From positions 16,078,501 through 16,142,500 of the forward strand of contig JASXTE010000004.1 in assembly GCA_030280995.1 (NCBI GenBank): a stretch of DNA of 64,000 nucleotides. Reading direction: 5' to 3'. The DNA comes from Hemileia vastatrix. Lineage: Eukaryota > Basidiomycota > Pucciniomycetes > Pucciniales > Zaghouaniaceae. A model generated the notes under the pieces. It was given only the letters and a program-made list of their open reading frames with translations, was not told the DNA's origin and did no database searches. Position numbers and translations under genes: made by a program. Positions 1 to 12,705 of the stretch are shown piece by piece; positions within the stretch are counted from its first letter, which is position 1, and each line of letters starts with the position of its first letter.

Positions 1-3000
1 TCAAGATCAAAATGACCAGCTAATATGTCATCATGACAAAGTTTGAGGATAGTTTCTTTCATTGAAGGAGGAATAACAATTACATTGGTAAGCTTCCTTC
101 TATAATATATATAACCATCTTCAATAGAGAACTTTCCTTTATTTAAAGCATTTTGGTACTTTGCAGGAAGAGTTTTTATTAATTCTTGAATTGAAGCATT
201 CTTAGGATCATTCAAAATAGTAACCAATTTATTTAAATCAGAATCTTTATCATATGAATCCAGTATTAACTGTAATAACTCCTCTTCCATATCAACTATA
301 AATATACCATGGATATGAACAGTATCATCTTCAGGTACATAAGCAGGATTGGAGTCATTATTTGGCAGAGGCAATCTGGAGAGCATATCAACATTAGAGT
401 GAACATTTCCAGCTTGATGGATAATAGTCATCTTTCCTCTGTATTCTTGAACAGCAAGTTGCCACCTGAACATATGTCTGTTAGGTGTCTTGAGGTTTAA
501 GAGAGATTTCATAGCACTACAGTCAGTTACCAACTCAAATTTTTGGTCATCCAAATAGTAATGAAGTTTCTCAAGAGCCCAAACAACTGCTAAGCATTCC
601 AATTGAGTGGCACCATATTTCAATTCACTATTTCTTAAGGTTCTTGAAATATAACAAATTACAACCTCTGAGGATTTATCATTAATAATTTGTTTTTGGT
701 GAAGGGCAGAACCCAGACCAATAAAGCTAGCATCTGTATAAAGGACAAATGGCTTGTTAAAATCTGGAAGAGCCAATATAGGGGCTGTCATTAAGCAACT
801 TTTTAATGTATCAAAAGCTTTCTGACAGTCATTATTCCAGAGAAAAGCAACATCTTTTCTGGTCAGTTTTGTAAGAGGCAAGGCTATGACCTGATAATTT
901 TTAATATATTGTCTATAATAGCCACACATACCCAAAAAACTTTGAATTTCTCTTACAGAAGTTGGTGCTTTCACATTTTGAATGGCAGCAACTTTATTAT
1001 GGTCTACACAAATTTGTAAGCCTGACACAACATGGCCAAGGACTTTCAAAGATTGAAAACCAAATTTACACTTTTTTAAAGATAAGGTCATATTGATTTC
1101 ATCCATTTTTTGGAAAACTCTATTCAAGTGAATCATATGTTCATCAAAAGTTTTAGAAAAAACAATAATATCATCAATATAAACCATGAGCCAACCTTCC
1201 ATAATTTCTTGATGGAAAGTGTTATCCATGACTTTCTGGAAAACTGAAGGAGCATTTTTAGGGCCAAATGGCATCCTAACATACTTATATATTCCCATAT
1301 GAGTAGCAATAAGCAAAAAATTTTGAGAATTTTTCTCAACTGGAACTTGATGATAACCTTTATTACCATCCAGACAACTAATAAATTTTGCACCTTGCAA
1401 GGTAGCATGTATTGAATTAATTCTGGGTAAAGGATAAATATCATCAACAGTATAAGTATTTAAAGCTCTGTAATCTCCACATAATCTAGCTTTATCTTTT
1501 TCATAAGAAATCAAGACTGGGGAGATGACAAAATATTTGGGGGTGACATCCACTTTTTCAATGATATTCATTTTCAATAATGTTTCAATGTTATCTTCAA
1601 TATCTTTTCTTTTTGATGGAGAAGCGGGATATGGTTTTTTCTTAAGGGAAGGAGGAATATCACTCAAATTACAGGATAAGGTAATTTTCATCTCTTCCTG
1701 AACAATTCCCAAGACATGAGAACCATGAGCAAAAGCCATAGGGAAAGAGGTAATAGAGGCAACAATAGAATCCTTTTGTTCACTAGTCAACTGATCACAG
1801 AAAGAAGCGGTATTTATTTCATGTAATAAATCATCCATTTCAGTTGTTGTTCTACCTTTACATTGGATCAGTGAGTTACAAGATTTCAACAAATGCCCAG
1901 AAGTTCTAGGAGAAGAAATTTTGAACTTTCTTTTCCCATTCATTCCTAAGGTAAAGCAATTATTTGCTGGGTCCAGTTTCACACCAAACATGGTTAAAAT
2001 ATCATTTCCCATAATAAACCAATTGCTCAAATTATTATTTTTCATGACAACAAACTCACAAATAGCTCTGACAAAACCACCATTATATTTGAAGAATACA
2101 GAGGTTTTGTATTTGCCAATAGGAAATAAGGTAGAACCATACCCTCTCCATTTTTCAGAAGTTATAGGTAATAATTTACTCAAATATTCCTTATCCACTG
2201 AAGCCAAAGCTTTTTCAGATACTACACTTCCTCCAGCACCAGAATCAAGAACTACATCAACATTTTTACCATTAATGATAACAGGTGCCTTTAAAGGGGA
2301 TATAGGAATAGAATTGTTAGTAATATCTTTAATTATCTCAGCATTTTCTACTGAAGATAAATTTAATACACAATTACAGATATATTATTTAAATAATGGA
2401 CATCATGTTCCAACATTAAAACATCTTTAACAGATTCATTGTCATAGGAGATATTACTTTCACAGTCACTGGAAGAATTATTGACATCAAGATCAACTTC
2501 ATCAGTGTCTTCATTTTGTTCAACAAGATGAATTTTCTTGTCACAAACATGACCCTTCTGCCATGGTTTGTTACATTTATAACAAGTATTTGTTGCATAT
2601 TTTTTAGGTGCAACTGGGGCAGAGGGTTTACCAGATTTTTCTGGGAGCTTTATAGAAGGTTTATTCTGATCATTATAAGATTTACTAAGGTAATTCTTTG
2701 GTTCATATCTATGGTTGAGTAGTACTTCATTACAGATATTAATGAAAGAAGAATTTTCCCTTACATGCTCAGTTCTAGCAACAATCAAATCCCTAAGAGA
2801 ATTTGGTAATTTATACAAGATTTTATCTCTCCAAATATCATAATCCATCTTTGGATCAATTGCTCTAAGGATTTTAGTTATTTTCATCAGAAAAACAATG
2901 GGCTTTTCAACAGAGGAGGATACATATCTAGTATTCTCATATAGTCTCTGCTGAGCTAACCTGAATTTTGAACCACCAAACTGATTCTCAATCAAGGATT

Positions 3001-4904
3001 TCCAATCATTCCATGTATAATGATTGTTATCTAAAAGGACAGATTCATACCACATTAAGGCTACATTGGAAAATAAAGAAATTAGCTTAGAAACAATTTC
3101 CTCATCAGGTAGTTTATAAGATCTCTTTAAATTATCAATTCTTTGGATAAAGTGTTGCCAATCAGAGGAAGAATCACCATCAAAGGTAGGATATTGGTCT
3201 AACTTAGGCCAATTTTTCTGACTACTGGGATGGTCCACTTTTTGGTTTGAATTATTTATTATTAATAATTCCTGAAGTTTAGCCAGGTGTTCAGAAATTT
3301 CATTATTTACAGAAACAGCTGGTGCATGACCATCACAAGATTTTTTGCTAGTAGCAAAAGATTTACAGACTCATTGTCAGTTTGTTTAATGGTTGAAATA
3401 TGAGGAAGAAAGGATGAATTTTGCTCAGGTTTTTTCCCTTTATTTTTATGCAGCTTATTTACAGAAATCTCATTTAATTCATAATTGATGGTTAAGGTTG
3501 AGAACTTTTCCTGTAGGTCAGACACATAGTTTCTTATTCTTGGAATTTCAGACATCTGGTCATTTACTTTTGCAAGAGATAGATCATTTCTGTCCTCAGA
3601 CACTGAGTGTTTGGTACTTAGTGCATGGAAATCATTCTTTAGCTTCTTAAACTCATTTTTCAGAGATTTTATTTCATTTTTGAATGAATAGTTTTCTCAA
3701 TAAGGGGTTTCAATTCACTCAAGGTCTTATGTAGATTGATATTTCTATCTGAGATAGCTCTATGGTCACTTCTTATTTGTTTTTGTTGACTAAGAACAAT
3801 ATTCAAGGTTTCTTTGATTTTTAAATAAGCTGTATCTTGTACAGAAGAACTCACTTTACATTGCAAGTGTAAATTATTTAATCTATCATTTTCATGGATT
3901 AACACATCTCTCACATGTTTGTCTTTCACAATATTAAAATCAAGGGTATCTTTCAATATTTCCTCAGAAGTTTTTTCAATTAAGGTATAGATTTCAGGGG
4001 GAACAGAATCATTTTTAATTGCAAGAGAAGGATTAATTAAAGATGTAGAAGTTAAATGTAAAGGTTCATCAAATGAAAATTTGCTAATTACATCAATAGG
4101 GCTACTAGTTACAGGAAGCTGTCTTTTAACAGGTTTAACTGTTCTTTCACCATGTTCAATAATATTACCTGCAGAAGAAGATTTATTAGAAAACATACCC
4201 AAGTGACTATCAACCAAATTACTTACCATGGCAGAGGAGGAAACTTCCCCTGGGACTGGGTTTGGGATTGGGCTTGGGCCTTCTTTCTCCTGCCTTGTTG
4301 GTAGGGATGAGGAGGTGGATGGAAATTGGGTGTTCTGGATGGGCCAGGCTGATGATGAGGAGGGTGTTGCACATTCTGTTGGTAGTGACTCATTAGATAA
4401 TCCCATTTCCATTGCTCTACTTCCATAGTATTTGGATTTTGGATGGTTGAGCTGGGTGGCTGTGAAGGTTGAGCCTGAAACTGAGGCTGATTGGGAGGCA
4501 ACTGAGGAGGGGCCTGGGCCTGAATCTGCTTCCTGAGTTCTTGGACCTGATCCCACAATGTGTCTACCTTTGCTTTGTACGTCATATTTTCTGTCTTCAA
4601 CTCTTTTATATGACTGGATAGGTTGCTGATTTGTTGTGGCAGAGGAAGCTTTTTTATTTTGAAGCCTTTTGGAAGACCTTCATGAGGCACTAGAGGCTTT
4701 ACTTCCTTCTGTGGTACTGGGGGAAGGGGGTTTGGTTTGTTTGCATTTCCTGTCATTTCCACATCCTGCAGTATGTGAGTTCTTTGTGTTAGTATAAGAT
4801 TTTTTATGACCAACTTTAGAAGAACTTACAGTGTCAGCATCATAGTCAATTTCTATTTCATCCACTTGCATGTTATCCATTTTTTCTGCCAAATTGTTGG
4901 ACAT
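1..4904 (-). pseudogene. Gag-Pol polyprotein of chromovirus copy 1 (lightly damaged)
   Basis: Encodes a retrotransposon capsid-enzyme polyprotein. In order: acidic N-terminus from ATG 4904, a Pro/Ser/Gln-rich section, a coiled-coil stretch, a capsid domain near 3240-2900, zinc knuckle CYKCNKPWQKGHVC near 2590, aspartic protease (VLDSGAG) near 2250, reverse transcriptase with YIDDI near 1160, RNase H near 750-480, then the first integrase residues. Compared with copy 2 it has one nonsense codon (TGA at 4680-4682) and three 1-nt deletions (near 3690, 3360 and 2376). After the last frameshift the pol frame is open from about 2376 to the window edge, so the enzyme half is better preserved than in copy 2. 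Gag and Pol lie in one frame in this family, as in single-ORF elements such as Tf1 (family knowledge). Confidence 0.85.
4223..4813 (-). CDS. Overlapping gag-region ORF, frame A (copy 1), unbroken
   Basis: A 196-codon frame that overlaps the gag N-terminus, one nucleotide out of register. The listed start is a TTG; the true start may lie in the upstream 4904 frame. It encodes a coiled-coil-like stretch (SSHIKELKTENM), Pro/Gln-rich linkers, a KWDYLMSHYQQ motif, a basic PYQQGRRKKAQ tail and a terminal W followed by TAA. It is open here while the overlapping frame carries a TGA. It resembles the frame opened by the start codon of the related copy 3 (KWDWFHQQ, PPPHQT, terminal W then TAA). I infer that this frame, not the longer one, encodes the N-terminal Gag section. 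How translation passes to the downstream frame is not visible. Confidence 0.5.
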   Translation of the reverse strand: MVIKNLILTQRTHILQDVEMTGNANKPNPLPPVPQKEVKPLVPHEGLPKGFKIKKLPLPQQISNLSSHIKELKTENMTYKAKVDTLWDQVQELRKQIQAQAPPQLPPNQPQFQAQPSQPPSSTIQNPNTMEVEQWKWDYLMSHYQQNVQHPPHHQPGPSRTPNFHPPPHPYQQGRRKKAQAQSQTQSQGKFPPLPW

Positions 4905-5597
4905 ACTAGTGGAAAGATTTTAATTTACTTATTATTTATTCAAAAAAATAATAAAGGTTAGTCAATAATTGCTCCAAATAATAAAAAAAAAATTTTTATT
5001 AATTAAATTATAGAAAAAATAATTTTCAATATAAAGTAATAATTAAAAAAAAATTAATTTTTTAAAAAAAATGGATTGCAAGGTTAAATTGGGAATAACA
5101 ATCAAGTTAATTCAACCAATTAATTACCAATATTAAATATGGCAATATATTTGGGACTAAGCACAATGTACTTTTAAGTCAACCAAAATTAACAATAATT
5201 AATAATAAAAAAAAATTAAATTAATAATTCAATTTGTATTAATAAAAAATGTCAATTCTTCTAGGACTAAGAGGATTTAACACTCTATAATGGTCAACTA
5301 GGAAAAAAAAATTTAAAAATTGAACACTTACACTCAGTGAATCAGCAATTAAGCCACAATCACTGTTATTGCAATAAAAATATAGTAATATGAGTGAGAG
5401 GCACAAAGGTGAACTTACTATAGTGATCAAAAATCACTTCAAAATAATATAAAAATTAATATAATATAAACCTAAGATGTCAAACCCAAGTTCGAAACAC
5501 AGTCGCGGCAAAAGTTTTTGTTTTTGCTAGGTGGTCCTTGCGTTTTGTCGTTCGTCGCCAGGCTCGATCGTCGTCGTCGTTTGGAAAGGCCCCCAGT
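4905..5597 (-). other. 5' leader of copy 1, no gene
   Basis: Untranslated leader between the 5' LTR and gag. The primer-binding site should sit just inside 5598. On the minus strand the sequence there begins ACTGGGGGCCTTTCC. Other copies start similarly, with TGG-type bases about two nucleotides after the LTR, but I could not assign a tRNA primer. No coding region is seen. Confidence 0.6.
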
Positions 5598-6735
5598 TGT
5601 CGGTCAGTTGTCTAGAAGAAGGTAAGAAAAATAGGAGAAAAGGAGGAGAGAAGGAGGAGGACAAGGAAAAATAAAAGAAATAATTTGTAATAATATATTT
5701 AATTTATTTAAGAGGGAAAAACAACGGCAAGCAACTTTGAGAGATGACAAAAACTTAGAATTTATTAATAATAATATTATTCAATGTAAGGGTTCTGCGT
5801 GGCAAACACTTTTAATTACTATCAGACTTAAAGCAACCTTTGATTTGTTATATAGACTTTTAATTAGAATTGTATTACTAATAAAAAAAATATAAACGTA
5901 ATAAAATAGTTATTTAATTTGTTGAGTGTTTAATAAGTGATGAGGCTACAGGGGATTATCCAAGGCCCTTTTATAGGCAATGGGTCCTCTGAAGCGCTAC
6001 TATATTTTTAAATACAATGATTAGAATATAATAAAACAAATATATCAAAGAGTAAATGAATCATAACAATATAGAGAAAAACATGAAACAATTAATTAAA
6101 ACCCCAATTAAGAATCCAATTTTCCCGCCATTAATTCCCAAATCAGTAAGTGAAAATAGTGAATAACTAAACAAGATTGGAACATAGGAACTATGAGAAA
6201 AATAATTCCAAACAGATGGTACAGTCTGATTAAAGGATATTTTAAGTGAAACAAAAAATACTTTGACGCAACAAAACATGTAATTAATCCCAATTTGGTA
6301 TAAATTAATTTATCTGTTTTTTCTAACACAATTAAGGGTCAAAAGAAGCGTCATTAATTATTGTTTAGTATTATATGAGAGGTATTCTTTAATATATAAA
6401 TTTAAGTAATTAATTTAAATATATTATAAGTCAATTTTACACTTATAATTATAATATATGTTTTTCAATTAATTAAATATAAATTTATAATTATTAAATA
6501 CATAAAAATGCGCCATTATTTGTAGAATATATTATATTATGTTCAATTTAACTGTATATAAAAATTTATATAACCAATAAATTTAATGTAACACTTGTAT
6601 ATAATAAAATACTTATATAATTTCATTATGCAAAAAAATATTAAGTTATATTTATTAAATACAATTCTTATCCACTCTTTCAGGTTTTATAAGTTATATA
6701 TTATTTACTGGACTCCTGGAATAGCCTGGCTGACA
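5598..6735 (-). repeat. 5' LTR of copy 1
   Basis: 1138 bp, on the plus strand beginning TGTCGGTCAG and ending CCTGGCTGACA, so with TG..CA ends and short inverted ends. It matches the copy 2 LTRs over several blocks, including the shared block around 5940-6000 with the TATA-type signal (5966-5975, read on the minus strand as TATAAAAGGG). Confidence 0.85.
5966..5975 (-). promoter_or_regulatory. TATA-like box in LTR (copy 1)
   Basis: TATAAAAGGG on the minus strand inside a block conserved in all three LTRs of this family (also 13090-13099 and 21212-21221). It is the likely core promoter for the genomic transcript. The position is inferred from sequence only. Confidence 0.5.
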
Positions 6736-7276
6736 GATCCTTTAACCTTACTCCCATTCCTACTCACAGAACTTTAATTAACCTCAGACACACAATAACC
6801 CAACATTAAAAATAGGGGGTATCAATGTTCAGGGATCTGCAATTAGGGATCAGGAATTTTTTTTTCTGGGATCAGACGTTATTAATTGTGGAAGATTCTT
6901 ATCCACTAGCTCCAGGGCTAGTGGGTAAGTATTGCACTATAATGCATTATCCCACCTCTTATAACCCAATTTCCATTCCTAATTCCTTATCCCAAACTCA
7001 ACACATCCATGATTGATTTGTAAGCAAGTTACATGAAATATACTTGCAGATGCCATCCTTGTGTGTCTCTTCACTCTATGCTACTTGATTTTGGTGGAAA
7101 ACACATAACAGTTTTTTCTCATCCTTATGTGTCTCTTGACTCTATGCTAATTACTTTTGGTGGCAAACACATAACATTTTTCTCTATCTATACACCCCAC
7201 CTGCTCATTTGGTGGTGAATTCCCACTTCTCACTCATCACCTAAACTTCTACCGACAACCTTTTCTACCAACAATA

Positions 7277-7535
7277 ATAAAGCACCTCTCTACTATGAAG
7301 AAACTTCACTCACCTATGAATGCTATCACTTTAACTTTAGCTGCTGACTTTGATTCTGAATTGGGCTTAAAAGACACTTTAGCCTACATGTCTTTTCCAT
7401 GATCTTTACAAGGAAGAGGATCCCAGACCTGCACCAGCTCTCCCTTCCCTTGAATTATAAAACAATTTTTCCATCAGAATACACTCTGTCATTATGCCAA
7501 CCACCCTCCAACATTTTGAAACACCACCCTTTTAA
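7277..7535 (+). pseudogene. Internally deleted DDE transposase remnant (element A)
   Basis: The first part aligns with the N-terminus of the element B transposase (MNAITLTLAADF against MNAIALLIALYY; DTLAYMSF against DALAYMSF). Near 7398 it jumps straight to the C-terminal end (DLYKEEDPRPAPALPSLE against DLYEEEDPEPALDLPSLE) and stops with TAA at 7533-7535. About 1.1 kb, holding the whole catalytic domain, is missing. The start codon is also altered (ATA in place of ATG). Downstream sequence to about 7830 matches the segment beyond the element B transposase. Confidence 0.75.
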
Positions 7536-8346
7536 TTTTTTTTCATACTCTCTAAATTTTCAAATTCTGTGCTTTATTAACTTGGTTTGGTGTTTTTTTT
7601 TTGCATATTCATTTTTATTTTGAATTTACAGTGAATGTCTCTTTTTTAGATGTCTCATTTGTTTTCATTCACCATCTCAACATGAAATTGCATAATTTCT
7701 GCAATCACATAATTTTTCACTGTTTATTTTTTTCATTCATCCCTCATATCCTTTTCCTCCTCTCCTCCAACATCCCCCAAGCAATTTGGTTTCATTTATT
7801 TTCTCATCTCATCTCTCCAGGTAAGTCATTTTATTCATTTTTTTAATTTTTTGATTGGTAATTATATATATATTTTTTTTTTCTTGTTTGGTCTAAATTT
7901 TTTTTGAAATGGTTATTTTTGACTTTAATGGTTAAATTAACCTTTTTTTTCTCTCCCTCTTTACTTTCTTTTTTAGCTCCATCACCCTACTCTTCATCCC
8001 TCCTTGGCATTTTCATTATCCCCCTTTTCCCCTACTTCATTTTTTTGGTTCCATGTCATTAAAACACATACATTTCACATTCTTTATGCATTTAACTTAC
8101 TCCAAATTTAATTTCCCCCAAATTCAAACATCAAATTTTCTCACTCTATTTTTCCTACTTTTCAATCAAGGTAAGTTTCAACTCCTTTTTTTCATGCCTA
8201 TAATATATCTCATTCCTTCTATGAAAATTTTATACTTAAATTTATGTTTGACTTTTATCTGGATAACAGTGAACTTATTAAACTCCTCTTGTTCTCATCT
8301 CCATTACAACTTTTCAAGTTTCTGTAAAATTTTGAAATTCAGACTC
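7536..8346. other. T-rich non-coding segment of element A
   Basis: Pyrimidine-rich DNA matching the minus strand of 27780-28110 in element B, including a CTCTCCAG-GTAAGT junction-like site near 7815-7826. It probably holds untranslated or intron sequence between transposase and TET-like gene. No convincing coding region. Confidence 0.5.
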
Positions 8347-8705
8347 AGAATTAGGGTTAGTTTTATTTGAATCAAATTTCCTTTTTACTGAAAACTCTCC
8401 TGAAGGCTACCTTTCATTTCCCACTAACAGATTTAAATTTGGTTCTTTGGTTGCTAAGATATTGACCCTTAAAGTTGAGCCTTTTTTTCCCAATTTAATT
8501 TTTTTTATTTCATGTTTTTATGTAACAAATTAGGGTTATGTTTATTTAAATAAAATATCCTTTTACTAAAGATTCTCCTGAAGCCAATCTTTCATTTCCC
8601 ATAAAGGTATTTAAATTTGGTTCAGTGGTTGCTGAGATATTGACCTTTAAAGTTGAGCCTTTTTTTCCAAATATCACTTTATTTATTTCATGTTTTTATA
8701 TTAGA
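8347..8705. repeat. Tandem duplication, about 178 bp x 2
   Basis: Two adjacent diverged copies. Each holds AATTAGGGTTA, a CTCCTGAAG block, TTTCATTTCCCA and TTGACC-TTAAAGTTGAGCC, in the same order and spacing (about 8347-8525 and 8527-8705). Confidence 0.7.
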
Positions 8706-9289
8706 GATTAAGGCTTCTGAAACTCTTAGAGGGTAATCTACTTACCAAGGGATAGATGCCAGTCCTGATTTTTGGCGCTTTTTTCCTTTTTAGAGGTGAA
8801 CTGAGGAAGTCTGATGAGGTGGTGGATCCCTGTTGCAGCTGTGGCTGGTACATTGTTGATGGAACCAGTCCCACCTCCATTTGTCTACCAGGATTTTCTC
8901 CTGGGAGTGAGTTGACCCGCCTGGGGTAGGGGGTTGCTGACTTGGTTGACTTGGCTGGCCTCCCTTTAGCTCTTCCAGTGCCGGACTCATTTGCTGAAAC
9001 CCTACCTTGCAATTGTTCTGTAATTGCTCTACCTCTTTGAACATGAGTGACTTGGATTCTTCCAACTTCAGAACCTGTTTGGCCAAGTGGGAAAGTTGAT
9101 CCTGAAGAGGAGGAGATGTCTTTTTTATAGTTATCTTTTTTTAAAAGGGCGTCTTTTTCCTCTATGCTCATGTTCTCTGCCTGGGGGTATTGCTGACCCT
9201 CCATGGTTATGTCCTGGATAGTTTTTGTTAGCTTTAGACCTGGTATTATAAGCAGGCTTTTCACCTACACTGTCCTGAGGAGAACTCAT
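8701..9289 (-). pseudogene. 5' gag fragment (copy 3 family)
   Basis: ATG at 9287-9289 opens MSSPQDSVGEKPAYNTRSKA, close to the start of copy 3 gag (MSAPQDNVSDKPAFNTRSKA). A 1-nt indel near 9150 then breaks the frame. The 9086-8790 frame keeps KWRWDWFHQQ and PPPHQT (frame A). The 9264-8701 frame is the overlapping B frame. The fragment ends a little beyond the GTAAGT that overlaps the frame A stop codon. Confidence 0.75.
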
Positions 9290-9799
9290 ATTGTTAAGAA
9301 TTACAATATATCACGTCTACTGAAAGGAAAAACTCTATGGAATTAGTAGACAAAAGTTATTAGCAATGTTATTACTAATAAAAAAGCAATGGAGCTTACC
9401 CTGAATGTATATCTTTATTTATTTAAATAAAATATAAGAAAAATTCTAAAAAATCTGTTAAAAATATAATAATAAGTTTAACTAGACCTTTATAAGGGTG
9501 AATTATTAGCTTACCAAGCTTTAACCAAATACCAATTTAATTGGGTGTTATATTGGTGTCCAAATACCAAGTGAAATTGGGTTTATATTGGGTACAGTTA
9601 CTACTGTAAATACCTAATTTTTATGATAAAAAATTAGTACAGTTATTATAAGAATTCTTTCCTACAATAACTGAGTTATGATGACCCACTAATATGCAGA
9701 AGACCCAAATATTTTGTTGTTTTTGAGCTATACTAAGTAAAAATCATGTCCTAAGGCTTATACTAAATAATCAATAATAATCAAGGAAAGACCCCCAAT

Positions 9800-10974
9800 T
9801 TTCAGTGTATCTAGTGTTTAAGTATGATATAATAGTATTTATTTATGGTCCTACTACTTATTGATAAGTGATTTAGTGATTAAACCTCAGGGGAAGACTA
9901 ATAAAATAGTTATACTCAAATAAAACTCACAATACTTGGATTTAAATGTGTGCTAGTGGTGGAAAATAGATGAATAAAATATAGTTATAGCTTATATAAA
10001 GATAATATCAATTTATAATGGCTTTATAATATATTTCTGAATGATAATAATTTTATTGTAGTGTTTGTTTGAATTGTAGTAAGTGAATGATGATAAATAA
10101 CCGTCAAAATCCCTACTTACTTATACCCAAATCCCCTGGAGTGCACAGACCTTCAATCCAGATGATGTCACTTCTATCCCCGGCAATTAAAGCACTGTGA
10201 GGGCACATCACCTCCCCATGGCGTCCACTTCAAGCAGATTCAACACCCAGACCTCCAGTAAGGACCCTCCATCACAATTAATGATAACACAGACCTATAC
10301 CATAAATAGAAAATCCAGATAAAAGCGGATACCATAAAGAAACAGGTAAAATAAGTAATCCAAAAGAAATTTAATGAAACCCAAAGCATATAAAGGAAAT
10401 AAATGAAGTTTCCAAGCCCCTAATAACTTCCCCAAGCATCCACATTAACCCAGAAATGACCTCCCAACCCATAAATCCGTGAATATCCATCTAAGGAAGC
10501 AGATTAAGTTGTCCCAACTGAGTGTATGTGCCTGATATAGATGTCTATGCTTCTTTAGGCATTGTTAATCCACTGATTTCGTCCATATGACCTAAAATAA
10601 GCAGAAAAACAAAGTTTATAGGCTGTTAAGAGGCTAAAACCCACTTATAGACCTAAATATACATAATATACTGCATATTTCACTGAATATGAGCTTTATG
10701 TATACATTTAAGCTTATGTATGTCAATAATTACTTAATATCACTTAAGATAAGTATATTATGACTCCATTAACACCTTAATAATTATTATTAGGCTATGG
10801 ATAAGCTTTTAAACTACTATAAGCTATATAATAGTGTAATAATTATATATATATGTATTATAATCATATATATAATTGTTTTAACCTTATTTTTAAGATA
10901 TAAGCTTAATGTAATTAAGGTTATCTTATTTTAAGCATAAGAAATACTCAGTCCTAGGGATATCTAGGCTGACA
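9800..10974 (-). repeat. 5' LTR of truncated retroelement
   Basis: 1175 bp, similar along its length to the copy 3 LTRs (41039-42214, 53225-54400). It ends CCTAGGCTGACA-like on the plus strand. The expected first TG has become TT. Leader sequence 9290-9799 also matches copy 3. Confidence 0.75.
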
Positions 10975-10987
10975 CTTTTATCTCCCA

Positions 10988-11682
10988 AAGCTTAGGATTG
11001 CTCAATTATTTCTTGGCCAATTGCTTGAAATATTTATATATTTTTCCATATTATTCTAATCATAAACTGGCAAAGAAAGCTGGACTTCCATATTGGACAG
11101 ATATGGAATTTGTTGAACTCAGTAAGGATTATATCTTTTATTCTAATTTTATCATCAACTATGGAGGATTTCATGGCCAGAGATATTTTGACAAAACAGA
11201 TTCTGTTATGCTTACTTTTTTGTTTTTCTGTTATATCAATCCTATTACTGGAAGAAAAATCTCTTAACCCGCTAAAATCAAAGGCCACGGACTATACTTT
11301 CCTGATCATAAATGTATCATGCACTTTCGTTTGGGAAATGGGATTATGGAAGAGATTTGGAATTCTTCAAGAGATAATCATCAAACTACAAAGGCACCTC
11401 CAGGATTGGAATTTTGCAAATAGTTTACTCATTTTGGATGTTCTTTTCAGATCAATCAAAGTTTGATAAACCAGGTAAGTAAGGTAAGGGGTGAAGGGTT
11501 AATGGTTACTAAAACATTAGGGAGGGGTTCTAAATACAGTAATTAAAGTATTTCCAAATTTATATTTTTATTCTTAAATTTTTAATTTATCAGTTATTAA
11601 AGATAATCAATCAATTTAAGTATTGTACCATTGAGCCCTTGTGCTGTATAAAGGTGTTCATTCAATTATATTCTATGAATTA
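10988..11682 (+). pseudogene. TET/JBP-like 2OG-Fe(II) oxygenase relic (element A)
   Basis: Aligns with the relic at 25158-26501: LAKKAGLPYWTD, YSNFIINYGGF, YFDKTD, YINPITG, GHGLYFPDHKC, NGIMEEIWNSS, NHQTTKAPP, FTHFGCSFQINQ. The order and spacing fit the TET/JBP-like oxygenase domains I know from basidiomycetes: SN-x-TYxGF, HxDxD, GIW-type strand, VDF-x-DGxVExIW, HxT, R-x-G-x-S-x-Q. The HxD histidine is Tyr and the usual Arg before FG/MG is His. It is broken by stops near 11267 and 11432. A GTAAGT..CAG intron (11475-11593) follows CAG. The 5' part is missing because the retroelement LTR ends 14 bp upstream. Confidence 0.55.
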
Positions 11683-12081
11683 GTTCATAATACTACTCCT
11701 GTCATATGTTTTCTTTGACTTCACTTATGAAGTCATTGGCAGATAGTATTTGGGATTCCTTTACCTGGCTGATTATATTTTTTAACTGCTTTACTTAATT
11801 ATTTTGAAATAAAATAAAAATTTGGTGATCCTTACCCCCTCCCAGAGTAAATTGCAGAGGGGGGGTATTGCCAAATTTTCAAATAAGATGTGTAAAATTC
11901 TTGACTTGAAAAAATTTGGAATAAAATATGAATAAAAAATAAAAAAAAACTAGTCATCATAAATTTTCATTAAGTGGTTAATTTACTCAACAGACTTACT
12001 GGTTTTAATGCATTCTATCAAGAAAACTTTCTAAAAAAATTTGGAATGAATTATGTATAAAATAAAAAAAACTAGTCATCA

Positions 12082-12440
12082 AGAATTCAATTTCATACCA
12101 AAACCAGTGCAAGATGAAAGAGTCTTAGCCTTCTTGTATTTGGATTTATAGTGCTTGAAGTGTTCAGACATATGTTTAGGCAAAAGCTCAATCCTCCTCT
12201 TTGTCTTATTTTGTAATTCATTTGCCATTAGAAGATATCCATTGACTTTTGATGAAGGGGGCCATCCTACTTTAGTTGCTTTCTCAGTACCAAAACAAAA
12301 ATCATAATTAGTTTTACTTTTCAGCCAGTTGATAAGTATGAAATGATTATATTTTTTTAGCTGAACTGTCTTTGATTTCTCAGCTGAGTGGGGAAAGAGG
12401 GAGTTATGGGATTTGAAGAACTGGGGGAAGGATGCCTTTA
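12082..12440 (-). pseudogene. SANT/Myb-like DNA-binding protein relic (element A)
   Basis: The minus strand reads PHSAEKSKT, ILINWLKSKTNYDFCFGTE, KVGWPPSSKVNGYLL, ELQNKTKRRIELLPK, HFKHYKSKYKKAKT, nearly the same as the first exon of the 22669-24064 gene. It stops soon after TGFG. The acidic and coiled-coil exons are absent, so this is an internally deleted copy. The chromovirus copy 2 sits between it and the transposon end at 22144. Confidence 0.75.
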
Positions 12441-12705
12441 AGAAGATCTATAAGAACAAAGTATGTTAAGATATTTGAAGATAAAAAGGAGAAGAAAAAA
12501 CAGATAATATGGGGAGGGGTTCTGAATAGATAGAATTAATAGAGAGGATGGGAGTGCATAGCAAGGTAGGGAGGCTGGCACATCCAGAAAGTTGTCCAAG
12601 ATGTGGTTCTGAAAAATTGAGGATAAAAATTTGAGATAGAGGTGAAAATTAACACTTAAAAGTCTAATAACCCAATTATTAGAAAAAATAATTGTGGAAT
12701 ATAAT

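Larger units (their letters stand above)
1..6735 (-). mobile_element. Ty3/gypsy chromovirus, copy 1 (cut by window edge)
   Basis: Minus-strand LTR retrotransposon whose 5' part lies in the window: 5' LTR 5598-6735, leader 4905-5597, and gag-pol from 4904 running off the left edge. It is a close relative of the complete element at 12706-22075, with colinear gag, zinc knuckle, protease, reverse transcriptase and RNase H. The window ends at the start of the integrase, in the H2C2 zinc region, so the chromodomain and 3' LTR are not seen. No target duplication can be tested because the left end is missing. Confidence 0.9.
8701..10974 (-). mobile_element. Truncated LTR retroelement of the copy 3 family
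   Basis: Minus-strand fragment consisting of a 5' LTR (9800-10974), leader (9290-9799) and the first part of gag. It is cut off at about 8701, just past the conserved GTAAGT site that ends frame A. It sits between the transposase remnant and the TET-like relic of composite A. Gag and LTR match those of the element at 41039-54400. Confidence 0.75.
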